Origin: Paenibacillus_L residui | GTDB lineage: Bacteria; Bacillota; Bacilli; Paenibacillales; NBRC-103111 | DNA length: 64,000 nucleotides | Direction: 5' to 3' | NCBI RefSeq assembly: GCF_042677205.1 | Contig: NZ_JBHTIU010000016.1 | Coordinates: 28,247 to 92,246, forward strand | Part shown: in pieces, positions 24,500-34,510 of the stretch | How the letters are laid out: the number at the start of each line of letters is the position of its first letter | Numbering within the stretch: the stretch's first letter is position 1 | Translations under genes and position numbers: made by a program | Notes under the pieces: model-generated | The model's database searches: none | What the model was told of the DNA's origin: nothing | Seen by the model: the letters and a program-made list of their open reading frames with translations, nothing else

Positions 24500-25495
24500 T
24501 CACCCCGGCAAGTTATCCTCCAGCAAGGAGCGAAGCTCGGGAAGCGGATGAGCGGGGCGTCTGCCCTGCAGAGCGGCCACCAAGTCTTGGGCAGCAAGCT
24601 TGGCCATATCATACCGTGTCTTCGCGGTTGCCGAGCCGATATGGGGAACCAGCACCGTATTCGGCAGAGAGGCGAGCGGATGGTCGCCGCTAATCGGCTC
24701 CTCCGCGAAGACATCCAATCCGGCCGAGCGAATCGTGCCGTTCCGCAGCGCTTCCACCAGCGCCTGTTCATCCACCGTTTGCCCGCGGGAAGCGTTCACG
24801 AAGACGGCTGTCGGCTTCATCCGCGCAAACTGCTCGGCCCCGATCATTTGCCTGGTCTGTTCGGTTAGCGGAACCATCAGCACCACATAATCGGCCTGCT
24901 CCAACAGTTCGTTCAAATCGCAATGCCGTGCCCCCAGCTCCGCTTCGGCCTCCGGCTTCCTGGTCCGGTTCGCATACAAAATCTCCATTCCGAAGCCGAA
25001 TTTGGCCCTTCTTGCTACTGCCTCGCCAATCCGGCCCATTCCAACGATGCCCAGCACCCCATGATGTACGTCTATTCCGAACAGATGCTCCTGGCTTCCC
25101 GCCTTCCACCGTCCCGCACGGACGTAATGGTCCAATTCCGGTATACGGCGGGCCGCGGCCAGAATAAGCCCAAAGATCAGATCAGCCACCGTTTCATCCA
25201 GCACACCCGGAGTATGCGTCGCCATAATCCTCCGCCGGGCCAGCTCCGCTACGTCCAGATGATTGTACCCGACCGAAATGCTGCTCACCACCCTTAACCG
25301 GGGAGCCAGATCCAGCAGTCGGCCGTCGACCCGCAATCCGGAGGTTAGAAGCCCCTCCGCATCAGGCAGTTTTCCCCGTAATACCTGCTCCGGAACAGGA
25401 CCTTCCGACTCCCATACATCGACAGAGGCATGACGGGAAATATAATCCAGCACATCCTTCGGTATCGGTTTGGTTATGAACACTTTAGGCTTCAT
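24500..25495 (-). CDS. D-isomer-specific 2-hydroxyacid dehydrogenase (glyoxylate/hydroxypyruvate reductase type)
   Basis: A 331-residue NAD(P)-dependent enzyme. The Rossmann motif GIVGMGRIGEAVARR is central, with YANRTRKPE after the second strand. The catalytic Arg lies in FVNASRGQTVDEQAL, the Glu in LDVFAEEPI, and the His in LVPHIGSATAKTRYDMA. HTPGVLDETVADL is the substrate-loop region typical of GyaR-like glyoxylate reductases. It reduces a small 2-keto acid such as glyoxylate or hydroxypyruvate, in the cytoplasm. GAGGAGGAAG provides the ribosome binding site. It appears to be a single-gene unit. Confidence 0.9.
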   Translation of the reverse strand: MKPKVFITKPIPKDVLDYISRHASVDVWESEGPVPEQVLRGKLPDAEGLLTSGLRVDGRLLDLAPRLRVVSSISVGYNHLDVAELARRRIMATHTPGVLDETVADLIFGLILAAARRIPELDHYVRAGRWKAGSQEHLFGIDVHHGVLGIVGMGRIGEAVARRAKFGFGMEILYANRTRKPEAEAELGARHCDLNELLEQADYVVLMVPLTEQTRQMIGAEQFARMKPTAVFVNASRGQTVDEQALVEALRNGTIRSAGLDVFAEEPISGDHPLASLPNTVLVPHIGSATAKTRYDMAKLAAQDLVAALQGRRPAHPLPELRSLLEDNLPG

Positions 25496-25816
25496 AAGAA
25501 CTTCCTCCTCTTGTCATCCAATGGAGCTCGGCCACTTTCGCGTCCGTATCATGGAGTGAATTAGCAAACCAAGCCTTCTTCATTTAGTTTACCATATTCG
25601 TTCAGGTTCTCTATTATGGTTCGCCGCAAGGCTCCATGGAATTAGCATCAGTCAATCATATGGCTCCCAGCATCCCAATGTCCGCAAGGGCCCAAAGAGC
25701 TGTAGGCTATCCCCCATTTTGCCTAAAAAGAGCAATTATCTAGACTAATGAACAGTCTCCATTCGCCTTGCCGGCGTATAGTGTTAGTATACTTGGTCAA
25801 GAAGGAGTTGATCAGA
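25496..25816. other. Intergenic region with no clear feature
   Basis: This 321-nt stretch separates the dehydrogenase from cotD. It must hold promoters for both, but I see no convincing SigA -35/-10 pair. The only hint is CGTATAGTG near 25774, loosely like a mother-cell SigK -10 for cotD; not strong enough to call. Confidence 0.4.
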
Positions 25817-26050
25817 ATGCATTGTCATCATAATCCATGTCCTCCAGCAAAACCGGTGATTGCTCCGACCTCTCGGGTAGTAAGAGACTATTATCATCCG
25901 CAGGTTGTCCCGGTCATTCATCCGATAGAAGTAGTTAACCGCCATCATTGTGTCCCCGTACCTTGCCATTATTACACTTATTCCGAAAGAGACGAGGTCG
26001 CCGGCACCGCTAACTATCCTTCCAAGTCAAAAGGAATAGGCAGATATTAA
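25817..26050 (+). CDS. cotD: Spore coat protein, CotD family
   Basis: A 77-residue His/Pro/Tyr-rich protein (MHCHHNPCPPAKPVIAPTSR, then VVPVIHPIEVVNRHHC). The N-terminal Met-His-Cys-His cluster and the repeated VPVIHP pattern are typical of CotD-type coat proteins in Bacillales, which form part of the inner spore coat. AAGGAG lies 9 nt before the ATG; an upstream in-frame extension lacks one. A strong terminator follows, so it is monocistronic. Confidence 0.8.
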   Translation: MHCHHNPCPPAKPVIAPTSRVVRDYYHPQVVPVIHPIEVVNRHHCVPVPCHYYTYSERDEVAGTANYPSKSKGIGRY

Positions 26051-26071
26051 TTCACCCCCTGCCGTACACTG

Positions 26072-26119
26072 AAAAACGGGCTGACACCTTCCTTAACGGA
26101 AAGGTGTCGGCCCGTTTTT
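26072..26119 (+). terminator. Strong intrinsic terminator after cotD
   Basis: AAAAACGGGCTGACACCTT pairs with AAGGTGTCGGCCCGTTTTT (one mismatch), ending in five U. Confidence 0.92.
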
Positions 26120-26246
26120 GCCGGTCCGGTAATCGGGTCGGATGCGAAAACAAGAAACCTTTTGGCACATCCTTAATCCTTACGGTTTGTAGTTTTAGTC
26201 TAAATTTACTATAATCGTGATAAATGAATTTTCGCGGAGGATAGGA

Positions 26247-26840
26247 ATGAATCATAAACAGGACGAATCGAAAAAAAGAATTCTGGAAGCAGCCAAAGTC
26301 TGTTTTGCCAACAATGGCTACGACGGGACTTCCGTCCGGCAAATCTGTGAGGCGGCTGATGCCAATCTGGCTCTTGTTTCCTATTATTTCGGCTCCAAAG
26401 AAAATCTCTATTACACGGTCATTGAATCCTTATATCTGAATAATGGACATAAACTTGATAAGCATGAGGATATCGCGGACCCTGAAGAGGCCCTGCGCTC
26501 CTTCGTTGACATTTTTATAAACTTGCGGAAGCAGGACAAGCAGTTTAACATGATTTTAAGACACGAACTATCAACCGATAGTCCCCGGAAGCAAGTGATT
26601 AGCAGAATCATCTCACCCTATTTCTCTTATCTCAAGAAGATACTTATTAATGGTAGAGAAAATGGTGTGTTTCATTATGAATCGTTGGATTTGGTCCTGA
26701 TGTTCATTGCTTCCATACTGGTATATCCGGCATATGACTCCTTCCTTATCGAGTCCAGCCAGGCTTTGGAGAAGGATTCGAGCCTTGAGATCCGTCATAC
26801 GGCCGATTTTATATTAGCCGGGTTGAAATTTAAGCAATAA
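26247..26840 (+). CDS. TetR/AcrR family transcriptional regulator
   Basis: A 197-residue regulator. The N-terminal helix-turn-helix reads KKRILEAAKVCFANNGYDGT, then SVRQICEAADANLALVSYYF with GSKENLYYTVIESLY. A helical ligand-binding domain fills residues 65-197. GCGGAGG precedes the ATG at 26247; in-frame codons upstream lack a site. No obvious target operon is adjacent: the next genes are convergent. It may control itself or a distant efflux system. Confidence 0.9.
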   Translation: MNHKQDESKKRILEAAKVCFANNGYDGTSVRQICEAADANLALVSYYFGSKENLYYTVIESLYLNNGHKLDKHEDIADPEEALRSFVDIFINLRKQDKQFNMILRHELSTDSPRKQVISRIISPYFSYLKKILINGRENGVFHYESLDLVLMFIASILVYPAYDSFLIESSQALEKDSSLEIRHTADFILAGLKFKQ

Positions 26841-26976
26841 CTGCAGTCTTTCAATTAATTTTGTATGTGCGGCTTATTCGCTTTAAAATTATGTATTAAC
26901 CCTCGTTCAACTAAGGCATATGTCCGTACTTCGAAGACCTGCCGTCCGTTGAATGGTTTGGTTCTGTAGGCATCAA

Positions 26977-27384
26977 TCAGTTGATCCTTCTGTGGCGAAT
27001 CAAGTCCTTAAACGTCAAATGATTCCTAATCTTCATCATAATATTCGTTGTATTGAATGGCTTGGTTATGTAGTCAATGGCCCCTGCCTGAAGCCCGTTT
27101 CCTTCATCTTCCTCATGATCCAGTACGGTAATGAAAATAACAGGAATGGCAACGGTCAGAGGGTTCTCTTTTAATTGCTTGCACACGGCATACCCATCCA
27201 TATCCGGCATCATAACATCCAGAAGGATCAAATCGGGTTGTAGCTCCTGCGCCATTTCCAATCCTTTTTCCCCTCTTGTTGAATACAAGACTTCATATTC
27301 CTCTCCCAGAATCGCTTGCAGCAGCAAAATATTGGAAGGTGAGTCATCGACAATTAGTATCGTATGTTTATCGTTCAATTTCAA
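26977..27384 (-). CDS. Single-domain response regulator
   Basis: A 135-residue receiver domain with no output domain. ILIVDDSPSN supplies the acidic pair, LILLDVMMPDMDG the phospho-acceptor Asp, FITVL the Thr region and ITKPF the conserved Lys-Pro. The start is TTG, overlapping the 3' end of the hybrid kinase by 17 bp with GGGTGGGA before it, so it is translationally coupled. It is likely the last receiver in the MHYT kinase phosphorelay, or a remnant of a longer output protein. Confidence 0.85.
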   Translation of the reverse strand: MKLNDKHTILIVDDSPSNILLLQAILGEEYEVLYSTRGEKGLEMAQELQPDLILLDVMMPDMDGYAVCKQLKENPLTVAIPVIFITVLDHEEDEGNGLQAGAIDYITKPFNTTNIMMKIRNHLTFKDLIRHRRIN

Positions 27385-30300
27385 ATCCCACCCTGTCTTC
27401 GGGTATTTGATAAAGCAAACCGGCTTCGATTTCCAGCAATATTTGTCTTGCCCGGCTATAATCCAACTGTTTTATTGAATGCACAAGGCTTCTTGCCTCT
27501 TTCCCGATCCCGGGATCTCCGCGCAGAACCTTATATATACGTTCCGAAACTTCGAACGCCGCCATGCTGTTCTTGCTTAACAGAAGATCAAGCTCTCTAA
27601 ATAATGAAGTTATATATACTTTGCCCGGTTTCTGGACCAGGGGCTCCATCTCCATGGCATCATCGACTTGCTGGAGCCAGGCTTCAATTTTCTTGGTTAA
27701 CGCATCTATAAGAAGTCTCAACTCTTCTATCTGAACCCTGATCTTACTTCCTTCCCGCCGATTAAGAGCTTTCTCCAACTTATGAACGGAGTGCGCCAGG
27801 GAATCCATGGACAGATTGCCGGCCACTCCTTTCAAATTATGAGCAAGGCGGCCTGCGGATACATAGTCCTCCTCGGCTAAATATCGACGGATTTGCGGAA
27901 TAAATTCGGAATGCTCTTTAAGGAACGTCATCAATAGATCATATAGTTTAGCCTGATTCCCGTTTAGACGGCCTGATAGCGTGCCCAAATCGAGCAGGTC
28001 TGAATCCAAGGATGGAATATTCGGAGGACTATACCTGCTTACAGCCGTTTCTCCATATTTAATATAACCTTCTTCCAATCTGCCGTTAGTCCATTTAATA
28101 ATGGTAGAAATAAGCTGCGACGGAACGATCGGCTTGGAAATAAAATCATTCATTCCTTGTTCTAAACATTGCTGCTTAACCGATAACAGAGCATGAGCCG
28201 TGATGGCAATAATCGGAACTTCCGCATCCTGACTGCGAATAAGCCGGACCGCTTCGAAGCCGTCCATTTCCGGCATTTGCAGATCCATCAGTATGATATC
28301 AAATTGTAGGCGGGGTGAACGAGTAAATAAATCCGCCGCTTCTTTCCCGCTGCCGACTAAAACTACATTATTAAAATACGGAGCTAAAATCTCCTGGTAA
28401 ACCAAACGATTGATTTGATTATCCTCCGCGATCAAAATCCTCGTCTGATTCGGCCCTTCTTCCATAAGTCCGGTAAGAGAAAGTGCTTGGACTTCGCCGA
28501 CATCACCCCGTTTAGCTGGCACTATGGCTTTCCAGACGGCAGCAAGTAATTCCTCCCTGTTAAAAGGCTTTTCCAAAATATAATCCGGACGGGGCAAATT
28601 GCTATTTCCATCCATATCAGTCCGTTGAAACCAGTTTACCATGGTAATGGAAGGGATACCACTTACTTTAGAACTATTCCCTAGGACTTTCGCTGCCGCG
28701 AAACAATTACTTTTGTCTGTATTCCAGTCCAACAAGACTAGATCATATCCGGTTCTCACGTCCTGCCGTAAAGGGATCCGCCCCGTATCCAATGAAGAAG
28801 CGTCATCCAAGCAGGTCACTTCAAAAGTATAAGGGCATAGCGATTCCCTAATACAATCCTGGGAGGTTTTGCTTTGATCGATAACTATTAATTTATACGG
28901 CTTGTCGGGAATTAATACTCTTTCCCGCTGTTCCTGAAGCCCGAATTCCGCCGTGAATGAGAACGTACTCCCCTTCCCGATGCGACTCTCCACATGGATG
29001 CTCCCGTTCATCATCTCAACCAATTGTTGGCTAATCGACAGACCCAGGCCGGTTCCTCCATATTTGCGCGTTGTCGCTTCATTCGCTTGAGCGAACGACT
29101 GAAAAATGACCAATTTTTGTTCGGGTGTGAGACCGATTCCCGTATCCTTGACAGAAATCTGCAGCTTTACACTATCATGCTTTAGTGAGACTAATTTCGT
29201 TCGAATTACAATTTCTCCGCTATCCGTAAACTTAATGGCGTTATTGGCCAGATTGATGATGACTTGTCCAAGCCGCAAAGGATCGCCGATCAGCTCATCG
29301 GGTACATCCCATTCTGAACTAAAGAAAATATGCAGCCCTTTCTCAGCGGCACTGACGGAAATAACATCGGTCACCTCCTTCAGCACCCGGCTTAGCTGAA
29401 AAGGAATGGACTCGAGTTCTATTTTCCCCGCCTCGATTTTGGAGAAATCCAGAATGTTATTAATAATGCCCAGAAGAGATTGCGAGGCCGATTGAATCTT
29501 ATGAATATAGTCCTTCTGCTTGTCGGACAAATCGGTCATCTGAATGAGATGGCCCAGCCCCAGAATAGCATTCAGCGGCGTCCGTATTTCATGACTCATG
29601 CTGGCGAGGAAGCTGCTCTTGGCCTGCGTGACTTCCCGCAGCTTCATTTCCAGCTGTTTGCGCTCCGTAATATCCTGAACAAAGCCGTACATTCTGGCGG
29701 GAGTCCCCCGATCATCCACCTCCATGTGGATTTCCCCGTAGTGATAGCGAATGGTCTGATCCGGCATCAGCATTTTATATTCCAGAGTACATTCGCTTTT
29801 ATTTTTTAACGCTTCTTCCACTTTCTGCTGGAATTGCAAGCGGTCTTCCGGATGGACCAGGGAAACAATATGGGCCAACGTTAGCTTGTCCTTGTCCAAT
29901 CCGATAATCTTGTACATGCCGATGGACCAGTTCCATTCATTTCTCTTCAAATCCCACTCCCAGCTTCCCAGCTTGGCAATTTGTTGGGATTCCGATAAAC
30001 TGGCTTCGCTCTTCTGCAGCGCGATCTCGGCTTGCTTACGTTCCGTAATATCCGCTCCGGAAACAAGGATTCGCTTGTTCTCATCGTCATCCAGAAGAAT
30101 CGTATGATGCCATAGGATCGTTCTTTCTCCTGTTCTGGTCCTGATCGTGCTTTCGAAGCTTTCTTCCATCTCTTGGGCTCCATCTATAAGCCTCTGGAGC
30201 AACAGCCTGAATTGATCTCGGGAAGGATCCGCTGCGAAATGCTCAAACCAATGGACACCGATGATTTGTTCAGCCGGATAGCCGAGAATTTGGCACCCCG

Positions 30301-31506
30301 TTCTATTGATCAAGGAAACCGTCCCGTCCGCCTGCAGAACTAACAGCATAACGCCAACGACATCCAAATATTTCTGGGCGGTATCCTTCTCCCTTCTTAA
30401 TCCAGCCTCAGCTCTTCTATGGGCTGTTACATCCTTGGAAATCGCGTAAATGTTAACTATTTCTCCGTGCATAAAGATGGGAACGATCGTAGTATTCAGA
30501 TGAAGAAGCGAGCCGTTCTTATGCCATAAGGTAATTTCGACCGATTGGGAACGTCCTTCCGATACTTTCTTGAATTTGGAAATCACTTTATAACGATTCC
30601 GGAGATCCAGCATGCCGGGAATCGTCCTCTCTCTTACCTCTTCCACAGTGTAGCCTGTAAGCTTCTCCATTGAGGAGTTGGCCTGCAGCAATTTTCCGTG
30701 CACATCAAAGAGGCACACGATATCCGGATTGTGCTCAAACATGTAATGATATCTTCGTTCATTCAATGTAGCCAATCGCATTTCTATCTTGTGTTCGATC
30801 GACTGCAGAGAGATGATCAGGAGCAGGATGAATACCGCGGTCAAACCGATCCAAGCGGCAAGGTCAATATTGTTTACAACCGGATACTCCATAGAGCGCT
30901 GCAGCATCTCTTCAGATACGGTAAAGCTGGCCGCAGCCATCCCCGTGTAATGCATGCTGGTAATGGCGCCGCCAATCATGCAGCTTCCGGCAATTCTTAA
31001 GAGATATGGTGATTTCCGCGAGCCCTTTTTATATTGATACATCAAATAGAGCGCCGCTATGGAAACCGTAACCGCAATGAGCAGAGACAGGGTAACCAAG
31101 TAGGGATCGTAGTGAATTTCCGCAGGAACGATCATTGCGAACATCCCGGTATAATGCCCATGAACAAGCCGCCCAATACCGTTTGGAAATGGGTGACATT
31201 CTCTCTGCTGACAAACTGCATGGCGATAAAAGCCGCACAGACGGGAAGGATCATCGAAAGCACCAGCAGCCAAGGATCATAGGTTACTTCGAAAGTCAGA
31301 TGAAACGCCAGCATCCCGACAAAATGCATCGACCAAATGCCCAACCCCTCTACACAGGACCCGAATAAAATCCAAAGGAACCGGGATCTTCCTTGCTTCA
31401 AAACTACCCTGTCTATAATATTTAATGAAGCATAAGATGCAAAAATGGAAATGAAGACGGAAAGAATGACAAGCGGAAAGTTATAAGTGCCATGTATGTG
31501 ATGCAA
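27368..31506 (-). pseudogene. Broken MHYT-PAS hybrid histidine kinase with two receivers and HPt
   Basis: The locus encodes a ~1370-residue sensor kinase split by a frameshift near 31155. The upstream frame starts at TTG 31506 (GAGGTGG before it) with HHIHGTYNFPLVILS and runs to GGLFMGI; the downstream frame opens at HYTGMFAM and runs to 27368. The order is MHYT sensor (7 helices, WSMHFVGM and TSMHYTGM repeats), three PAS domains, HisKA (MSHEIRTPLNAIL), HATPase (GTGLGLSIS), a degenerate receiver (VLLDWN), a full receiver (LMDLQMPEMDG) and an HPt (LAHNLKGVAGNL). The second MHYT repeat has lost its 'SM' and some residues before it, about 16-19 nt, so this is a deletion rather than a one-base slip. 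The kinase half could still be made from an internal start, without sensing. Confidence 0.78.
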
Positions 31507-31535
31507 AGAGACCACCTCGAGCTTGGACGATATTA

Positions 31536-31564
31536 TATTTATAATCTCACAGGCTCCTATACAA
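31536..31564 (-). promoter_or_regulatory. Candidate promoter of the MHYT kinase
   Basis: On the minus strand TTGTAT (31559-31564), a 17-nt spacer and TAAATA (31536-31541). The TTG start lies ~30 nt downstream. Confidence 0.4.
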
Positions 31565-31687
31565 TTTCTGACCATTTTTTGTTGAATTCGCGATCTGGAA
31601 GTAGAAACGAAGGTGATAAAAGAAAATGGCCCAAACCTCATGATTAAGGCTCAAGCCATCTGACTCCTTGCTGATACAACATGGTTT

Positions 31688-32320
31688 CTATTCATCCTCT
31701 ACCGGATAAGCGTAAACTATAAACCGGTCGGGGGCATCCCCAACATATCTGAACGGGTAACAGGTCGACAAGGTTAAGACTTCCTCTCCCTTGGGGCCTA
31801 TAACCGTTGTATTATCGCTGGAGACAATTTCGGTTTCCTCAATGCTGTACTCGAATGTTCCGTAAGGCATTTCAACGATCAGACGGTCTCCAATCTCCAA
31901 TTCGCCGAAATTTCGGAAGACGGTATCACGGTGTCCCGACAGCAGGATTTGTTCATTATCCATAGGAAATGCCGTTGTGCGGTAGTGTCCTACTCCTTTG
32001 GCGAGCATTTCCTCATCCGTTCCTTCGATAATCGGCAGCTTGGCTTCAATCTTCGGAATCTTCAGAACACCGATGACATCGTTATCCTGGGGATCAAATT
32101 GCTGTCTTGCTGCTAACTGGGCAGCCTGCAGAGCTTCCTTAGAATCCACCTCCGGCTGAACTATCGGCTTGGGCTTGAATTCCTGTTCCAAGGAAATCTT
32201 GCTTTCCGCCTCCTCCAACGCTCTTTGCATTCCTATCTTATGGCTGAAATACTGATATACACTAACGAATATGAAAATGACACCTATAAGGATTAATAAA
32301 GAGCCAATTTTATTTCTCAT
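31688..32320 (-). CDS. Class D sortase
   Basis: A 210-residue membrane-anchored transpeptidase. A single N-terminal helix (KIGSLLILIGVIFIFVS) anchors it, followed by a helical Glu/Lys-rich linker. The sortase barrel has the catalytic residues His130 (LLSGHRDT), Cys187 (LTLSTCYPF) and Arg199 (APDRFIVY). The TLxTC pattern and small size point to class D. Sortases cut an LPxTG-like motif and join surface proteins to the wall. No protein with an LPxTG-type C-terminus is seen in this window, so its substrate lies elsewhere. AAAGAGGAAG supports the ATG at 32320. Confidence 0.9.
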   Translation of the reverse strand: MRNKIGSLLILIGVIFIFVSVYQYFSHKIGMQRALEEAESKISLEQEFKPKPIVQPEVDSKEALQAAQLAARQQFDPQDNDVIGVLKIPKIEAKLPIIEGTDEEMLAKGVGHYRTTAFPMDNEQILLSGHRDTVFRNFGELEIGDRLIVEMPYGTFEYSIEETEIVSSDNTTVIGPKGEEVLTLSTCYPFRYVGDAPDRFIVYAYPVEDE

Positions 32321-32572
32321 GGCGGTCTTCCTCTTTCGCAGCACAGGCAACCTCCCTATCCCGTTAATATGTCGTCTTGGCATACAAGGACGACAGGCCC
32401 AATCATCGTTATATGGCCGCATCCCGCTTAGAAAATTCAAGACAGAGTTCCTCTTAAACACGAGTATAAGACTAGTATTGAAACCATGCAACTGATATAT
32501 AGAAATTTACAAAATAAATCAATTTTAGTATATAAAAATACGTATTGTAATGCCAGGCCGTGTGCACAGGTT

Positions 32573-33526
32573 TTAGCCATCTGTGCCCGCTGCAGCTTCT
32601 TCCGGCCCCGAGATCTTCCGGGACTCGCCGGTCGGAAACTGCTTATGCATTCTTCTCTTGAACTGTGCCGGAGAACAGCCGTGCTGCCGTTTGAACAGCT
32701 CATGAAAATGCGCCCGGTTCGGTATCCCCACCTCGTTCGCAATCTGCTCGACGGTCAGGTCCTCGGTCAATAACAGCTGCTCCGCCTTCCGGATCCGTTT
32801 AAAATTAACGTACTCTGTGAAAGACATGCCGATTGCCCGTTTGAACGTCCGCAAGAAATGATGATAGCTTAAATTCATCCGCCGGCTTGCCTCTGCAACC
32901 GTCACTTTCTCCTTCAGGTTCTTATCGATATAAAGTAGAACAGGCGCCAGCATTTGCAGCTGCTCTCCGCGATCGTACTGCAGTCTGTCGCTGCGGTCAC
33001 TCCGGACAAGCACCAGAATAATCTGCTTGACCAGCATCGAAATCGCAATTTCATAGCCCTTGGCCTGGCCCCCGATTTCCTCGTAAATGCCCAGAATGGC
33101 CTCGGCCACCTTCTTCTTTGCCTCCGGATTTTCTTTAAAGATATAGTTTAACGCGCTTAACGGCCGGATCTGCTCTTGAAAATATTTCAGGTGAACCACT
33201 ACGGATTGATCAAAATGGGATGCAAGATCAAGCTGGAACACAATGTACTTCAGCGGCTTGCCGAGCGGACGCGTCCAATGCGGCTGAGAGGAGCCGATCA
33301 GCAGCACATCCCCGCTTCCAATCGTCCATTTCTCTTCGGGAACCCCCACCTCCATCTCTCCCTGCAGAATGAGCAGGAATTCCGCTTCTCTATGATAATG
33401 CCAGCGATCCGGCGGAGTATCGGCCGGTTGAGGCGTCATTTCTCCGCCGCTGTCGTGAACGATTTCCCAAATTTTGAGACACAAAAAAGGATTCTGATAA
33501 TGGACTTCCTCATGGCTGATCTTCAT
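32573..33526 (-). CDS. AraC family transcriptional regulator with cupin sensor domain
   Basis: A 317-residue regulator. The N-terminal cupin-like domain includes HYHREAEFLLILQGEMEVGV, then GSGDVLLIGSSQPH. The C-terminal double helix-turn-helix reads VTVAEASRRMNLSYHHFLRT and FKRAIGMSFTEYVNFKRIRK, with LTVEQIANEVGIPNRAHFHE as second HTH. It is divergent from thuA-like and oxidoreductase genes at 33767-35572, so it probably controls them in response to a sugar (inference from arrangement). GGGGGGAAAA lies before the ATG. Confidence 0.9.
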   Translation of the reverse strand: MKISHEEVHYQNPFLCLKIWEIVHDSGGEMTPQPADTPPDRWHYHREAEFLLILQGEMEVGVPEEKWTIGSGDVLLIGSSQPHWTRPLGKPLKYIVFQLDLASHFDQSVVVHLKYFQEQIRPLSALNYIFKENPEAKKKVAEAILGIYEEIGGQAKGYEIAISMLVKQIILVLVRSDRSDRLQYDRGEQLQMLAPVLLYIDKNLKEKVTVAEASRRMNLSYHHFLRTFKRAIGMSFTEYVNFKRIRKAEQLLLTEDLTVEQIANEVGIPNRAHFHELFKRQHGCSPAQFKRRMHKQFPTGESRKISGPEEAAAGTDG

Positions 33527-33644
33527 TGTTTTCCCCCCGCCGGGTCGGTTTAATCGTTTGCTTGTCCCACATTGTCAAACAGCCGAACGGCTGATAAACT
33601 TAAGAATCGCTATTCCATCGATTAATTATACCATGCTTGATCGC

Positions 33645-33656
33645 TTGTGAGCACAA
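33645..33656. promoter_or_regulatory. Dyad TTGTG-AG-CACAA in the AraC/ThuA intergenic region
   Basis: A 5-2-5 inverted repeat lies just upstream of a minus-strand TATAAT (33625-33630). It could be an operator for the divergent pair, but the region is only 240 nt and the match short. Confidence 0.3.
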
Positions 33657-33766
33657 TTGGATACAAAATGGTCAGGATCGCTCCTTTTCTCGGCCGTTCT
33701 GTTTACTTATGATAGAGGGGACAAGAACAAACCATTAGTGCAATGCATAAATAAGGAGGCAATGAA

Positions 33767-34507
33767 ATGAGCGGCAATGTGAGAGTCACCATATGGAATG
33801 AATACCGCCATGAACTAAAAGATGAGGCGGTCCGGAACATTTATCCGCAAGGAATACATGCCGTCCTGGCGGAAGCCTTGGGCACGGAATTTGCAGTCCG
33901 CACCGCAACGTTGGATGAGCCTGAGCACGGATTGACGGAAGAAGTGCTGAACGAGACCGACGTCCTTGTCTGGTGGGGGCATATGGCCCATAAGGAAGTT
34001 CAGGATGAGATCGTCGAGCGGGTCTATCAGCGGGTGCTTGCCGGAATGGGACTGATCGTTCTCCACTCGGGACATTTCTCCAAAATATTCAAGAAATTAA
34101 TGGGTACCTCCTGCGATCTCAAATGGCGCGAAGCCGGGGATAAGGAGCGGCTCTGGGTCGTCTCTCCCGGACACCCTATCGTGCAGGGAATCGGCGAATA
34201 CATCGAGCTGGAGCAGGAAGAAATGTATGGAGAGCATTTCGATATTCCGGAACCGGACGAGCTCGTCCTGGTAAGCTGGTTCGAAGGCGGGGAAGTCTTC
34301 CGCAGCGGCTGCTGCTTCAAGAGAGGGCTGGGACGCATCTTCTATTTCCGTCCGGGTCATGAGACGCATCCGACCTACTATAATGAAGGAGTGCGCCGCA
34401 TCATCGCCAACAGCGTACGCTGGGCCGCACCGACGGGCGACAGCAAGCCGAAGTACGGGCGTTACATTCCATCCCTGGAGCCGATTAAAGATAAGGGGAG
34501 CGTTTAA
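33767..34507 (+). CDS. ThuA domain protein (trehalose utilisation-like)
   Basis: A 246-residue cytoplasmic protein of the ThuA family, which has a glutamine amidotransferase-like fold and lacks the usual catalytic Cys. VTIWNEYRHELKDEAVRNIY and YPQGIHAVLAEALG are the family opening, and LVWWGHMAH, LIVLHSGHFSK and YFRPGHETHPTYY are conserved blocks. ThuA proteins take part in catabolism of disaccharides such as trehalose, sucrose or keto-sugar derivatives. AAGGAGG lies before the ATG. The oxidoreductase starts 3 nt after its stop, so the two are co-transcribed. Confidence 0.88.
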   Translation: MSGNVRVTIWNEYRHELKDEAVRNIYPQGIHAVLAEALGTEFAVRTATLDEPEHGLTEEVLNETDVLVWWGHMAHKEVQDEIVERVYQRVLAGMGLIVLHSGHFSKIFKKLMGTSCDLKWREAGDKERLWVVSPGHPIVQGIGEYIELEQEEMYGEHFDIPEPDELVLVSWFEGGEVFRSGCCFKRGLGRIFYFRPGHETHPTYYNEGVRRIIANSVRWAAPTGDSKPKYGRYIPSLEPIKDKGSV

Positions 34508-34510
34508 CGA

